Assembly (NCBI GenBank): GCA_051453625.1
Contig: JBOZIK010000001.1
Coordinates: 203,057,355 to 203,121,354 of the forward strand
Reading direction: 5' to 3'
DNA: 64,000 bases
Origin: Welwitschia mirabilis
Taxonomy: Eukaryota; Gnetophyta; Gnetopsida; Welwitschiales
Shown: piece by piece, positions 39,583 through 53,300 of the stretch
Layout of the letters: every line of letters begins with the position of its first letter
Numbering within the stretch: the first letter of the stretch is position 1
Notes under the pieces: model-generated
The model's input: the letters and a program-made list of their open reading frames with translations, nothing else
What the model was told of the DNA's origin: nothing
Databases searched by the model: none
Position numbers and translations under genes: made by a program

Positions 39583-39625
39583 TTAAGCTAAGTCTAGGAT
39601 ATTGATTAAGATTCACTTAGCTTAA
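39583..39625. repeat. perfect 11-bp inverted repeat
   Basis: TTAAGCTAAGT (39583-39593) and ACTTAGCTTAA (39615-39625) are exact reverse complements with a 21-base spacer. Pairing can extend a little with one bulge (TAGA / CTATA). It lies upstream of a Copia relic, perhaps in its leader. Confidence 0.85.
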
Positions 39626-39659
39626 CTATACCAAGTCAAAACCTACTTTTCGGGATACA

Positions 39660-41700
39660 TTTTATGCGAAGAATAATCTAAAATTAATTAACCTCATTGC
39701 AAGTATAAATAATTTTTATTATGAAAAAGATAAATAGCTTAGATAACAAATATTAAGGCAAAGATTGCTAAGATAAACCCAAAAAATTAAGTATGCATTC
39801 ATTAAATCAACTTGGTTCATTGCTATTTAAAGGATTCATCTCTTTGTAGCTACATGCTATCTCTTCATAAAAGTAAGTAGCTACCTAATGTGAACTTTAA
39901 CATGCTCAGTAAGGTTTTCATTATTATAGAAGCACAATTTAACTTCATAGGCTCTTTGTCCTCTGATGTGATATTTAAAGTTTCTTATTCTCGTGGCTCA
40001 CCTCGTTAACATAAACAGTCTTCTAGAAACTCTCATCCACAAAAGGAATTACATTATGATAAAGATAAGGCTCTACAAAAACAACAAGTTAAGAATTTTA
40101 ATTAGACTTATTCAAATAATAATTAAGGTTAGTATAGTATTAATCTAAAGAAAAATAAGTATTAATGCTCATAATGTGGAAGATAAGGTCATAACACAAA
40201 CTTCTGTAGAATATCTTATGACAAGATAAAGTCTTCACTAAAGGCTAATGTAGTTACTAATGAATCCGATTCCTTTAAGGTAATTAAAAATTTTAATTAA
40301 ATGTAGTTTTTGATACTTTTAACTTTATGAGTATAAGTAAGTATAAACTTCATAACAAGATATGAATTCTTAACACAGGTTTTGCTACTCATCATATGAC
40401 TTATCAGTGTGATTATTTTGATAACTTCATCAAAGCACCAAGTTAGGTTTATTTGGTAGACAAACCTTTAGTTCTAATAGATGGGTATGGTTTGATTACA
40501 ATTATCTTGAAATCACTCTCTTCACAGACTCTTTCTCATGTTTTGTATATAGGTCATATCTTCTAGCACTTTCTACTTTGGCACATAAAGAGTACTTAAT
40601 TTCTAGGATGAAGCACTGAGTAAAATGTCATGGTTGCAACTAATAACTAGTTATGAAAGGCTACATGAATGGAAGGTTATTCATCTTGATGGTTATGTCA
40701 GAATATGAGAGATTTCTTGCATAATTTTCCAAGACTAGATCTCTCCCTCACTACTATGGCATGGTTGACTCAAACATCATATTTCTTACATGATGAATGT
40801 AATGTGTAAGAATGGCCATCAGATTTTTTTCATCCATTTCATGGGATTTTTCTCAATGTGAAGCATGTATAATGGGTACAACAACTAGATAGTAATCTAT
40901 ACTAAGTAAATGACATGCTGATTGAAAGCTTCTACTTATTCACAGTGATTTATGTAGACCTATGTCATTTTTCACTCTCTATGGCTTTTGTTATTTTATC
41001 TCTTTTATTGATAACAATTCCTAAATTACTTGGGTGTATTTCATTAAATTTAAATCTCAAAGTTTGGACATTTTCAAGAAGTTTAAAACTAGAGTGGAAA
41101 AGTAAGCTGATTATGGAATTAAAATTTTTCACTCAGATAATAATGACATGTATACATCTTCCAAGTTTAAGGACTTTTTCACTTTTAAAGGAGTTTATAA
41201 TTTGAAGACTTGCACTAGGAAACCTTAAGGAAATGACACTGTTAAGTGATTTAATCATTCAATCATGTATATGACACATTTCATGATATATTTTAGTGGT
41301 TGTAAGACCTATCTTTAGGGTAAAGCAGTGAACATAGCTATGCATATCAATAACTACATTGGTCAATATACTAACAAAGGAGTATTTCCAACTAATAAGT
41401 GGTATGGGTACAAGCCAAAGTTGAATTATTTTCATGTTTTTGATAGTGATATGTTCATGATTCACATAGACATTGTGATAAATTTGGAGTAGTCCTTGCA
41501 TCAAAATTTTAATGGGATATTCAATTGACTAGAAAGATTATTGAGTGTATCTTCTAGAGCATTATAAGATCATTGTTTCTTATTATGTCATATTTTCAAA
41601 TACTTTAAATAATAATTCTCAGTTTAAACCTTTAAATCTTAATCCTACCTCTAATCTAGTCATCATATTAGAATCTCAACATCCTATGATTAAGGGAAAA
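39660..41700 (+). mobile_element. decayed Copia element (gag end, protease, integrase)
   Basis: Plus-strand remnants occur in order. A nucleocapsid knuckle, C-S-stop-C-G-R-stop-G-H-N-T-N-F-C, is at 40166-40207. A protease ILNTGFATHHMT is near 40367, with VLYIGH following near 40535. Integrase segments lie at about 40900-41220 (IYVDLC, SRSLKLEW, LPSLRTF read in shifted frames) and 41290-41480 (KAVNIAMHINNY, NKWYGYKPKLNYFHVF). The integrase end is near 41510-41570. No RT was found after it. Stops and frameshifts are numerous. Gag upstream of 40150 and both LTRs are not resolved. Confidence 0.75.
40166..40207 (+). other. CCHC zinc knuckle relic of Copia gag
   Basis: Cysteines, histidine and cysteine keep the CX2CX4HX4C spacing of the nucleocapsid knuckle, although two codons in between are now stops. 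It marks the gag/protease junction. Confidence 0.7.
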
Positions 41701-44700
41701 GATGTAAGTTGTAATGTGTAATTTTTTAACTTTCTGTCCTTTATTGAATCCTATTAATCACAAATATATATGTTACAAATGCAACACACTAGTATATATG
41801 GGAGTAACTCACATGTCAGAAACCTATTGAAGGCAAATGAAATAAGAAGGATAATTTTTTTTTGAAGAAAATATTATATCATACACCTAAGAATAATGTA
41901 AGAAAATAAACATACAATGAATTGCAAATGCAACTTCACTTAGATGAACACTTATCTGATTACCAAATCGACTTGTTAGGAAGCTTAGCCCTGTATAACG
42001 TAAATTAGATAAGGAAACTATCATTAACCCTAATTAACTAAAGCTATCAAGTAAATCAAATAGAATATAATACAAGTTAATCTAAAAATTTACTTAAACT
42101 AATATTATTAATCTAATAAAGGTTATCTTTATGATCTATATCATTAATGAAACTATCACCGAATTAAGAATAACATAAACCATAAGGGATATTAAAAAGT
42201 ATTAATAAATAAAAGAAATAGAGTTTGTATTATTAAACTAGCATCCAGGTTACAAAGTAGCTACATCTCAATGGAGGATGCATAGCCCAATACCAAATAG
42301 ATGTCTCTTTGTAACTACTTAATATGATTCTCTCCTATCGTGAGAATTTTTAGTGCATATAAGATTAAAAGGAGGATCGAAGGGGAGGTTTATACAACAA
42401 AGAAAATGTAACCATCGCTCAAGATGTAACATTCACATTAGAAAATGCACTCAATTGTGAGAAAGAAATAGATGAAGTAGATGAAAGTCAATAAGCCATT
42501 TTAATATCATCCTAAATATTGTCTGCATGACTAAGACGATGATGATAGCCATTGAAGATCCATGTAAGCTGCTCAATTTATCTTGTATCTATGTAAGCTG
42601 CTCAATTTATCTTGTAATCTTTCCTTATTAGCAAATGTTTTGGTATCATCCTAACTATCATATAAATAATGGAGGGGATGATAAGCTCTCTAAAAAACTT
42701 CTTGAATTATTCTAGCTTCTAGTTTCCATCATCTTTGCTTTAGATAGGCAGTGTTTATGAATTGCTTCAAATACTTGTAAAATGTGATAGAGTTTATATG
42801 ATTTCATGACTTTTGTTCTAACTCTTCAAAATAGTAGAAATTTAGTTTAAACTTATGTAATATCCTATAAAATAACTCATAAAATTCTATTAAATACACA
42901 TAATTTGGCAGTGCATCATAGCCCCTTACTTTCTGAAATATCAAAAAGTAGAATAAAATGAAAAAATTAGAGTACTAAGTTATTTTATCCACATGAAACA
43001 TCAGAATAAGATTTTGTCCGCATGGTCATCTAGACGATAATGGGGATGACAGTCAGAAAAAAATGCCTAGGGAAAATAAAAGCCTGAAAAAATATTTTTC
43101 AAATAGAAAAGTATTGGTTCTCATTTAAATAGTTAACAACCTACCACTTAAATTTTATCATATCATAAAAAATAACTGTGTGTGACAAATATCATCATAA
43201 TAAAAAGTATGCCTTAAATCATAAAATCTGCATAAAAATGATAGACATAAAAGATATGATTAAAAATTAGATTTAATAAAATTTAGTATTTTTAAGATAA
43301 TCCACAAAGAAAAGATACAAAAGAACATCAAAACTATTACTCCTCTTATTGTGTGACGATATAGACTCAGGTGTAGGTGGAGAAGATGGAGGATGCTTAG
43401 GATTTGCAGGGAAATGTTACTCAAGTGCTAAAGCAATAAATCAAATGGTTTTATATCCTTGTATTCTAACTAACTATGGAATATCAATCCTTATACTATG
43501 ATTTATTTGTAAACTATGCTAGACTATTCTTTCAACGAAATATATTCTATCTTTAATCTCATTAAGGTCTTCATCTACTATCTCTCTAAGACCCTATATG
43601 GTCTAAATCAAGAGTGTCTAAATCTAATCAATAGTGGTACCATCTACAAATCTCTATACCTAAGGTATTTTTACCTCTTATAGAATCTGTATCCCAATGT
43701 CCTAAAGGTAGCAAGCTAAAGTTGCAAGTGCATCAATTTCTACTCTCCCATAGGCTCAGGTATGCTAAAATGTCCGAATATTATTGAGAGAAGACATGGA
43801 TATCCCAGAGTTTGTAACTTCCTCATCTTAATCATGGATCTGAGTCTCCTCCAAATGAAAGTCAAGAGATCCATCTACTTCCCTTCTCTAAATACCTCCA
43901 ATATTTAAAATGTACCACCATGACATAACTGTTGTGAAAATATGGGATAATGTTATGGATCAATTTTCTATGCAAAATGCGATAGGTAGGTGTTAAATGT
44001 ATAATCTAAACTCCCTATCTATCACTTATAACATCTGCTGGTATGTCAAGTATGATACCATATGTGCGACAATCCTCTGTTCTACTAGCTGAATGAATAT
44101 GTATACTCCTGATGCCACTAAAACTAGTGATAGTCACAATGTGGCTCATGAGGATAGAACCTTGTAACTATGTATCAAAGCTAAAATCATTTTAACCAAC
44201 TACTTATGAACATCTAAACATCTCTCTATATGCATGGTGTCATAAAACTCATAGGTCTCTGAAGTGAAATATGATCCATGGGTATGATCTAATGTAAACA
44301 TAACTCTATTAATCTTTGCTTTACTTCTAGCTATATTTGATTCATGAAGTCATTAAAATGTCTCTTAATATGGATAACAACCATCTAAATATACTAAGAA
44401 TGCACTTGTCATAATGGAGGATGTACAGGCTCAGCACATTCTATGATTGATAGAATCAAAGGGTCTGCCTCCTATTTTGCTGGCTTGGCTTCTGCCTCAG
44501 CCTGCCTAGCTTTATGTGTGCATAACCTAATCATACAAAAATATAGTGCATCACACATATTGAGTAGAAATTACAAAAATTACATCTCATGAAAGCTCTA
44601 AATAACCTTGTAAAGTGAATTTTATGTGTAAAATTTATGAAAATATGGCCTACCAGCCTCCCCCTCCCCTCATCCTCCCCTCTTATGAGAAAAATAATAC

Positions 44701-46889
44701 ATCTTATATTAGGTAATGAAGTGAAAAAATCATGCAAAAAAATTTTTAAAATGCATAACTCCTAGCTCAGTGGGTACCACATAAATTCAAAAATTAAAAG
44801 TGATCTAATGAAAAATCTGATCTATTAGAAATGTAAAGCTCACTGTGCTAATCAATTTTGCATAAAGGATCATGTTAATATGACCTACGGTTTATGAGAA
44901 ATGGGTTCTAAAGCTGAAAACCTAATTCTACCTTATAAAATACACAATTTTAGATTTCATGAAAAATACATAGTAAAAACTAAATCTATAAGTTCCAAAT
45001 TGAAGAGGACAAAAAATTAAATGATATAGCTCCAAATTACACTCCGAAAGGCTAAGAAATAAGAGTAAAAAAAAACAAAAATATGACAAACAAGGAAAAC
45101 ACACCTCATTTTCAAAAATTTGATTGAACTTAGTAATCTGGTGCATGAAACTTATAAGAAGTGATCCCAAATCCATAGTAGACCTGAGCGTGAAACATGT
45201 CTCATGAAAGAACAAAGTAAAATGGCTTAGAAATGGCAAAAAATAGTGGAAAAGAAAGATATCCTATAGTTTTAATACATTGTCCTCCACTCGTGTCATC
45301 CAATTAATGGCCTTAGGACAACTATTAAAAAAATCTAGGCTGTTGTCATAACTTGTTATCTAGACGATTAGGTAAATGACAAGGTTTTTTAGATTTTTGT
45401 AAAAATTAAGTTTTGATAGTCGATAAGTTAAGTGCAGTTATCTAGGTAAATATTATCAAATTTGAAAAATAAGGATTTAATAAGACTGTGACAATTATGA
45501 AAATATGAATGATTGAAAGATTACGTGATGAAAATGTGCTAAGTGGGATGAAGCATGTGTGAGTGCTGAACAAATGTGCTCTAATAAAAAATAGCATGTA
45601 TAATTCTAAAAGACTGAGAAAATGAAGATCACAAAAATTTCAAGGAAAATTATCTAATTAAAAAATCATTTTTATTAGAAATGAACAATTACTAAGTGAG
45701 AAAACTACTAAATGTTAAGGTCCTAAAATGATAAGAAAATACAATAATAACTTTGAAATAACTAACTGAATAACCTAAGAAAAGCAAAAAGAAAAAAAAT
45801 GGACATAAGAAACATGAATATGATAGCCTACTTACCCTAAATTATAAGCCAAAAAACTCCCATGATATAAATTATGACATGACTTGATTTATAATTCATG
45901 GCCACATGTATAATTCTATAATATTTTATTTGATAAAATAGTGGTTATAATAATGCTAAAAATCAAATGCTCTAAACAATGAGTAAAAAGATTAAAGAGT
46001 TACTCAGAAATGAACTTACCTACATATCAAAACCAATAGCCAAATCCCCAAAGTGAAATAATCATGTGAAAAGACTAAAATTCTAGAAAATAAGAAATGC
46101 TTTTAATAATACTAGAAATACCACTGCTTTCATAGCCTTAAAGTTCTTATTATTTTATTTTCTATAATGATGAAAGTGAAAACATAGTCAGAGAAGTAAG
46201 GACCCATAAAGAATGATCAACGGACTTCCGAGTGGAGTTTCCATAGCTATCATATCACACTATCAAAGGTCCTTTTCAAGAAAATTTGTTCTGATGTGCT
46301 TACAATAGGACATCATGGTAACCATGTTTTTAAGCTAGATAAGATAGAAAACATCCTAATCTTATTTTTTCTCTTCTCTTCTCTTCTTCTTCTCCTCCCT
46401 TTTTTTTAACAAAATAAGATTTCACATGATCAAATACTCCCAAAAGACAAAGGTAAAGTAGTAAGATGAAGATAAGAAAGCACACTCCTACATAATCCAA
46501 AACCTTAATCATTGATAAAAATATAAGAAATAAAATATCTACCTTCAAAATAAAGTTCATGGATGTGTAAATGTCCTAAGATTAGATAAATCCAATCATA
46601 CCACTATAAAATGCCCAATTATAAAGACTAGTCATGGAAATAAAATAAATGCATAAGGCATGTTTAAAAGATGCTCAAGTGATATCATAACATCCTCTAA
46701 AGGAATAAGCTAAGAGAGAATTCAGAAAATGGTAGGGAGGAATTTATCCTCATTTAGGAAAACCTATAAGATAAGTGATTTTATCATATTTAAGATTACA
46801 TCAAAAGGTTACTCATATATTCTCATCCTTTATCCATTAACTTTCTAAATCTATTTAGTTATTAAGTTAAATATCCTAACAAAGTTATT
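41701..46889. other. AT-rich stretch with no firm gene
   Basis: A 33-bp duplication containing ATGTAAGCTGCTCAATTTAT is at 42563-42620. The segment 42855-42950 resembles 640-735, and GTC/GAC motifs like those at 225-490 occur at 43010-43055 and 45285-45375. Minus-strand frames between 43650 and 44450 look vaguely protein-like (less AT-rich, fewer stops), but I recognise no family. They might be decayed retroelement ORFs downstream of the minus-strand Athila pol. Confidence 0.35.
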
Positions 46890-49256
46890 GAAATGTACTT
46901 TTTCAATAAGATAACTTATTATGTAGAAGATGTATCCTAGTATTGTATAATAAAACTAGTTGACCAGGTTCAAGATTTTTATGGATTAACTTTTTATCAT
47001 GTTTGAACTTACTTTGGGATTTGTGAATAAGTTCATTATGTATAGATCTTATTCATTTTTCATCTAGATGATCTAATTGAGATAATAAATTTTTAATATT
47101 TTCTTTTAAATTAATAGGATTAAGTTGATATGTTGAATGATAGGAATTGTGGTAAACATCAATAGGTAAAACACAGACTTTACTATATACAAGTTTACAA
47201 GGTAAAAATCCAAGAGTATTATGCCAAGTAGTAGGGTAAGCTCAAAGAACGTTACTAAGTTTAAAAGCCCAAGATTTCTTATTAATAAGATAAGTTTTTA
47301 AAGGATTTTTTTTTTTATTTATCTATTGGCATTTCGGCTTGTCCATTGGTTTGAGGATGGTAAGTACATGCTACTATATGTTCTATTCTAATGTATAAAA
47401 GAAGTTTTCTAAAAAGATTACTGATGAAATGAGTTCTCTGATCACTAATAATTATGCAACAAAAGCTAAAACATTGAAAAATTTAAGTTGTGATAAATTT
47501 ACAGATAGTTCAGACATTATTTGAAGAAGTAGGAATTGCTTCAACTCATTTAGTCACATAATCAATAGCAACTAAAATGTAATTTTTATCTTTATAAGGT
47601 GGTTTAATTAGGCCTATTAAATTGATTCTCCAATGATTAAAAGATTCACACATAAGAACAAGTTTAATGAGCATTTCCTATGATCATGAAAGACTACCAT
47701 AATGTTGACATCCATTGCACTTTTTAACATAACCAAAAGAGTCCTTACAAAGACTGGGCTATTAAAATCTAGAGTAAATGATTTTTCATAGCTATTTTCT
47801 AACCGCTAAAATGTCCACCATAAACAACACTAAGACAAAGATGAAGGATATCAAAATTTTCCCATTCTGGCATACATTTTCTCATAATTTAAACCTTATA
47901 CCTATGAGGCTCTATCCATTCATAGTTACCTATCCTATGAATAAAATATTTTCTTTGATTGTGACTTCAATTTTGTGGTGTTTTCAAAGTAATAAGATAA
48001 TTAATGATATCAACATACCATGAAGGGGGATGAATAGAAAATACAACAAATAGTTGTTTATCTAAAAAAGAATAATTGATAGAAAGATCATCAAAATAAG
48101 AAGAAAGGCATGATAAGGGATATGCTATGTGGTTATTTTTACCTACCTTATCTATGATGATAAGATTAAATTCTTGCCTTAAGAGGATCCATCTAATCAA
48201 ACAAGCACTAGAATATTTCTTAGTCATTAGAATTTAATTGCCACATGGTCTATATAAACATTTGTATGGAATCCTAAAATATAATATCTAAGATTATTAA
48301 GATAGAATATTATGGATAACATTGCTCTCTTTATGGTTGTATAATTTGTTTGAGCTTTGGACAATGTTTTACTATGATACGATATGACTTTGAAATCATT
48401 TTCATATTTTTGTCCTAACACCCCACCTACAGTAATATTTTTGACATTACACATAAGTTCAAAATCGTTATCCCATTTGGTTCCAGTTACAATGGGTACA
48501 AAAGAAATATTTTATTTAAGTTTATCAAAAGCAAGCTAACAAGAATTAGTCCATTTAAGTTTTACTTCTTTTTCTAGTAATAAGTGTAAGGGTTTACAGA
48601 TTTTAGCATAATCTTATATGAAGCGATGGTAAAAATCACAATGTCTAAGAAAAGTTTGAATTTTTTTAAAATTGGTTGGAGGAGTTAAGTTTTTAATGAT
48701 GCTTACCTTATAGGGTCCATCTTAATTTCTCTTTTAGAAATGTGGGGACCTAGAACTATTTCTTATTAACTAAAAATAAGCTATTTTCCTAATTTAAATG
48801 AAGGCCATACTCTATGCATCTATCGAGGACTTTTTCTAATCTTTTTAAGACTTGATCAAAGATTTCTTCAAAGATTGAAAAGTCATCCATAAAGATTTCT
48901 ATCAAATTCTTTGACATGTATTAAAAAAATACACATCATAGCATGTTGAAAAGTTCTAAGAGCATTGAAAAGTTCAAAAGACATTCTTAATCAAATATCC
49001 CAAAAGATGAAGTAAAGTTCTTTTAGCCTTATCTTCACTACCTATGCAAACCTAGTCATAATAGCTATATTCATTTAAAAAGTAATAAAAAGCATATCCC
49101 TGAATTCTATTAACTATTTGGTTAATAAAGGGTAAGGGACAATGATTCTTTTTCATGACTTCATTAAGTTTTCTAAAAGCTATGCATACTTTCCATTTCC
49201 CACCCTTTGTTGGGACCATAGTTAAGGGACTAAGTCATTCACTGTCTCATATCGTG
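46890..49256 (-). mobile_element. decayed Athila-type Ty3/gypsy pol
   Basis: On the minus strand, read from 49256 downward: RT remnants (MSFELFNALRTFQHAMM near 48980-48930, then FLRHCDFYHRF and LLEKEVKLKW near 48660-48560); RNase H (ELMCNVKNITVGGVLGQKYE, SKTLSKAQTNYTT, YIDHVA, 48460-48230; LIRWILLRQEFNL and DKVGKNNHIAYPLS, 48200-48100); then the Athila-like SFLDKQLF and PSWYVDIINYL (48070-47990); integrase (LVAIDYVTK near 47575, ISDQRTHF near 47440, YHPQTNGQAEM near 47360); and the C-terminal YNTRIHLLHNKL near 46950. Stops are scattered. The 5' part is cut by the N run at 49260. Confidence 0.9.
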
Positions 49257-49259
49257 TAA

Positions 49260-49359
49260 NNNNNNNNNNNNNNNNNNNNNNNNNNNNNNNNNNNNNNNNN
49301 NNNNNNNNNNNNNNNNNNNNNNNNNNNNNNNNNNNNNNNNNNNNNNNNNNNNNNNNNNN
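49260..49359. other. assembly gap (100 N)
   Basis: Exactly 100 N, a common placeholder for unknown length. It separates a minus-strand Athila pol from a plus-strand chromovirus LTR, so the junction between them is not established. Confidence 0.99.
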
Positions 49360-50291
49360 CAGTGATGCTCTCTAAAGTGTTTGAACCTTGGAAAGATACC
49401 CCAAGGAATCCTTTTAGTACTGCTCTCCAACGTTCTTAGACTATGAAAAGCCAATACAAAAGGGTGGTTGTTAGGGCTTAATAAAAGAATTTTTAAGGCA
49501 AAAGTGTAACGAATGATGCTCTTCAAAGTGCTTGAGCTTTAGAAAACTACCCTAAGAAACTCTTTTAGAGAGCTGCTCTCTAAAGTTCTTAGACTTTGGA
49601 AAGCTAATATAGAAGGGTAGCCCTTAGGGCTTAATAAAAGATCTATGAAGAGAAAGCTTTAATAAGTGAAAATGTTCTCATATAAACCCCAAGGAACTCT
49701 TTTAGTGCTGATCTCCAAAACTTTTGGACTTTGGAAATCTAATATAGAAGAGTAAACCTTGGGTCTTAATAGAGAACATTTAAGACAAAGTTTTAATAAG
49801 TAAAAATTTCCTCAAATGAACCCTAATAAACCCTTTTAACGATGCTCTCCAAAGTTCTTAAACTTTGAAAAGCTAATAAGAGTACTGTTGGGTGTTAATA
49901 AAAGAATAAATATTTAAACATATTATAGCTATAAGAAGAAAATTTAAAACTAATCAAAGATAGTTTCTTTAATCAAGTAATCTCATTAATTATATTACTC
50001 TAATGTAGTAGGTTATTTTAGCCAATTATTAATAGAAAGAAGTTTTTCATTAGTAAGTCTTCTAAGAAAACCTTAATGTATTTATTTCAACAACATCGAA
50101 TATAGTTTAGTATTAAGAAAATCTCTAAGCATCTAAAAACTTTTAGTTTAAGTCTTAACTAAAAATATTAGGTCCTTTTGATAAAATGTTACCTAGGTGT
50201 CTTTTAAGTCTATTATAATAAATCTAATCAAAACAATGTTTAGTCAATAAAACTTCTTGGCCTTGTGAAGGTGCCAAATTGGAATGTGATA
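49360..50291 (+). mobile_element. 3' part of the 5' LTR of a chromovirus-like Ty3/gypsy element
   Basis: The sequence parallels 31800-32851 throughout, including the hairpin repeats, AACACTTAAACATATTATAG-like segment, and GATAAAATGTTACCTAG. It ends TGTGATA at 50291 where the solo copy ends TGTGACA. A primer binding site follows three bases later. The left part of the LTR is hidden in or beyond the gap. Confidence 0.85.
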
Positions 50292-50294
50292 TTT

Positions 50295-50307
50295 TGGTAT
50301 CAGAGCC
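50295..50307 (+). other. primer binding site (initiator Met tRNA)
   Basis: TGGTATCAGAGCC matches the 3' end complement of plant initiator methionine tRNA and lies just after an LTR end. It fixes orientation and LTR boundary of the element. Confidence 0.9.
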
Positions 50308-50367
50308 TTAGGTTTAATAAATTTTACTCACTAATAGCAAAATTTAAGGTCTTGTAGGGTCTGATCA

Positions 50368-53300
50368 ATGGCTCCTAGAAGAGCAGTGATTCCTTCTACT
50401 ATTCTTAGATATGTAGCTAACACAGTCAACAGCCTAGTGGATGAATTGTAAGAGAGAAAAAATGGTGGAAATGACACAAAAATATCTAGGAATTTATTGA
50501 TGCAATTCAAGCAATCAAACCCTCTAGTTTTCAAAAGAACAGATAATGTAGTTGAGGCTAAAGCTTGGTTGGTACCTATATCAAGAGAATTAGAGATATT
50601 TAACTTTAGAATAGAAGACTGCCTTGATAACTCATCAACTAAAGAAACGTGCAGCTCTATGGTGGGAAGCAAAGAAAGCAAGACCCCAATTTATAGAGAA
50701 ACTATCATGGGAAGAGTTTGAAGCTAAATTTTGAGCAAGATACGTATTAGAATTCTACAAAAATGCAAAGGTAGAATAGCTTTATAGCCTTAAGCAAGGC
50801 TTGATAACAGTGACCCAATATGAAAATAAATTCATACAGCTACTAAGGTATGTCACTTAGATAGCTAGAAGTGAGATAGTGAAAGTAAGAAGGTTAATCA
50901 AGTTTTTTTAACCTAGTATTCTTACTGAAGCTCTAGAAAGGATAAAATTAGTGAAAAATCATGGATCAGGTGCAAGAATCTTAAGGAAAGAAAAGAACAT
51001 TTCAAGAGGGTAAAAAAATGTAGCTAGCAAAACAACCATCATTTAAGCATCCAACACTAGCAATGAATACTAACAGATTTAAAATGGTTAAGGCTAATGT
51101 AATGGAGTCTTAGCATCCTCAAGAAAGGGATAAACCTTTAAGCCAATCCAAATTAGAGTCTTCATGAGGAAATGCAGCTAAGAACTTCATAGGAACAAGA
51201 TGTTATAATTGTGGAGGTCCTCATATGATTAGAGGATGCCCTTAAAGAAAGAAAAGAGGCCCTAAATAATTTCGAAAAACTATATACCTTAATTTTTGAT
51301 GAACGATATGAATCTCTAGCAATACTAGAAACCTTTGGTACTCTACTGAACCTCCTTATAAGAATTTTATTAGATCCAAAAGCTTCAGACTCCTTCATTT
51401 CTTTTTCTTTAGCCTAAAGATTATTCATCATAATTAAAAGGCAATTAGTAGTAGAACTTCTAGGCGGTAATAAAATTAGAAATCTTGGTAAAACTCCCAT
51501 GTGCACTTTGAACATTGGTGATCATAAGTCTCAAATGTAGCTTCTAGTTTTAGAATTAGGCTATTTTGATATCATTCTTAGCATGAATTGGCTACAGCAA
51601 AATAAGGATCAAATAAATTGCTACTCTAGAAAAGTTATTATTTTGGGTCATAGAAATGAGATAATCTAGTTACTAATTAAGCCTAGTTCTGTTATCTTAA
51701 ATATAATTACAGATAAGGAACTAACAAGGGGAGTCAAAAGAGAGAAGGCATTTGATACAGTGAAATACATTTTCTCCTTATAAACTCAGCCAAACATTTC
51801 AGAATGCTAAATTGGGTAATGATAAAAAACAACTATCCTTTGCCAAAAATAAAGGATCTATTTGATCAGCTGAAGTATGTAAAGATCTTATCTAAAATGG
51901 ATCTTAAAATAAGATATTACTAGCTTTGAATTAAGGAAGAAGATATCTTCAAAACTGCCTTTAGAACCCAGTATGGATATTTTGAATTCAAGGTTGATTC
52001 TTTTGATATTACTATTCTCCAGTAACATCTATGATAGTAATGAATAACATATTCAACGTATACCTAAATTAATAACATTGATGATGTACTAGTATACTCT
52101 CCAAAAAAAGAAGCACATGAACAAGATTTAAAGATAGTGGTAGATACTTTAAGAAGAAATCTATTTTATGAAAATCCAAAAAAATGTGAGTTTTGGCTAT
52201 CAAAAATTAAATTTTGGATCATGTAATATCAGAAGAAAGAGTTAGTATAGATTATGACAAGATGCAAGCAGTGGTGAATTTTCTTAGGCCAGAACCAGTA
52301 TTAGAAATAAGGAGTTCTCTTGGTCTTATAGGTTATTATAGAAGGTTTATTAACAACTTCTCTAAGATTCCTATTTCTTTAATCTCTTTATTAAGAAAGG
52401 ATAGCTGATTTACATGGATTGATTGAAGTGAAGAAAATTTTCAAACATTAAAATCAGACCTCACTTCAGCTTCTGTTATAAAGATGCCAGAACCAAGAAA
52501 GCCTTATGTAGTTTTCACTAATGCATCAGGTGAAGCAATAGGAGTAGTTTTAATGCAAGATGATAAGGCTATTGCATATGCCTCTAAAACATTAAAAGAT
52601 CAAGGAAGGAATTATCCATTTCATGATTTGAAATTAGCTATGATAATTTATGTACTAAAAATTTGGAGGCATTACCTTTATGGGGAGCATATAAAAATCT
52701 ACACAAATCATAAAAGTCTACAATATATTCATTCTCAGCCCAACTTAGATCTTAGGCAAAGAAGATGAGTGAAGTTTTCATAAGGTTATGATGTAACAAT
52801 GAATTTCCATGTAGGAAAAGCAAATGTGGTGGCTGATGCTCTAAATACAAGAAAACATACAATCCATAGCTTAAGCATGAGTACAAATTTTTATGAGATA
52901 TTATATAAAGCTCAGCAAAATTGTCCCTTATGCAACAAGGTTAGAGAAGAAGGAATAGAAGGATTTGATATCTCTAAATTAGGTTTGGTAAATCATTTGG
53001 TAAAGTTATAGCTCCCAATTTTGAGCATATTAACAAGATGATTTTTGAGGAATTTCATATAACTAAGTATGTTATTCACCCAAGGATTAATAAAACATGT
53101 AACACTATTAAGTAGTACTATTAGTAACTAGGAATGAAATCTAAAATAACTAATTATGTGGCAAAATGTATGACTTGTTAGCTAGTTAAAGTAGAGCATA
53201 GGCAACCAACAGGAACTTTATATCCCCATGAATTTCTAGAATGGAAGTAGGAGACTATTAAGATGTATTTTGTTATACATTTACCTAAATCAAAGGAAGA

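Noticed and set aside
44928-45239. 103-codon minus-strand open frame rich in Phe, Leu and Ser
   Set aside because: It looks like a chance frame in AT-rich DNA; nothing recognisable and no start context.
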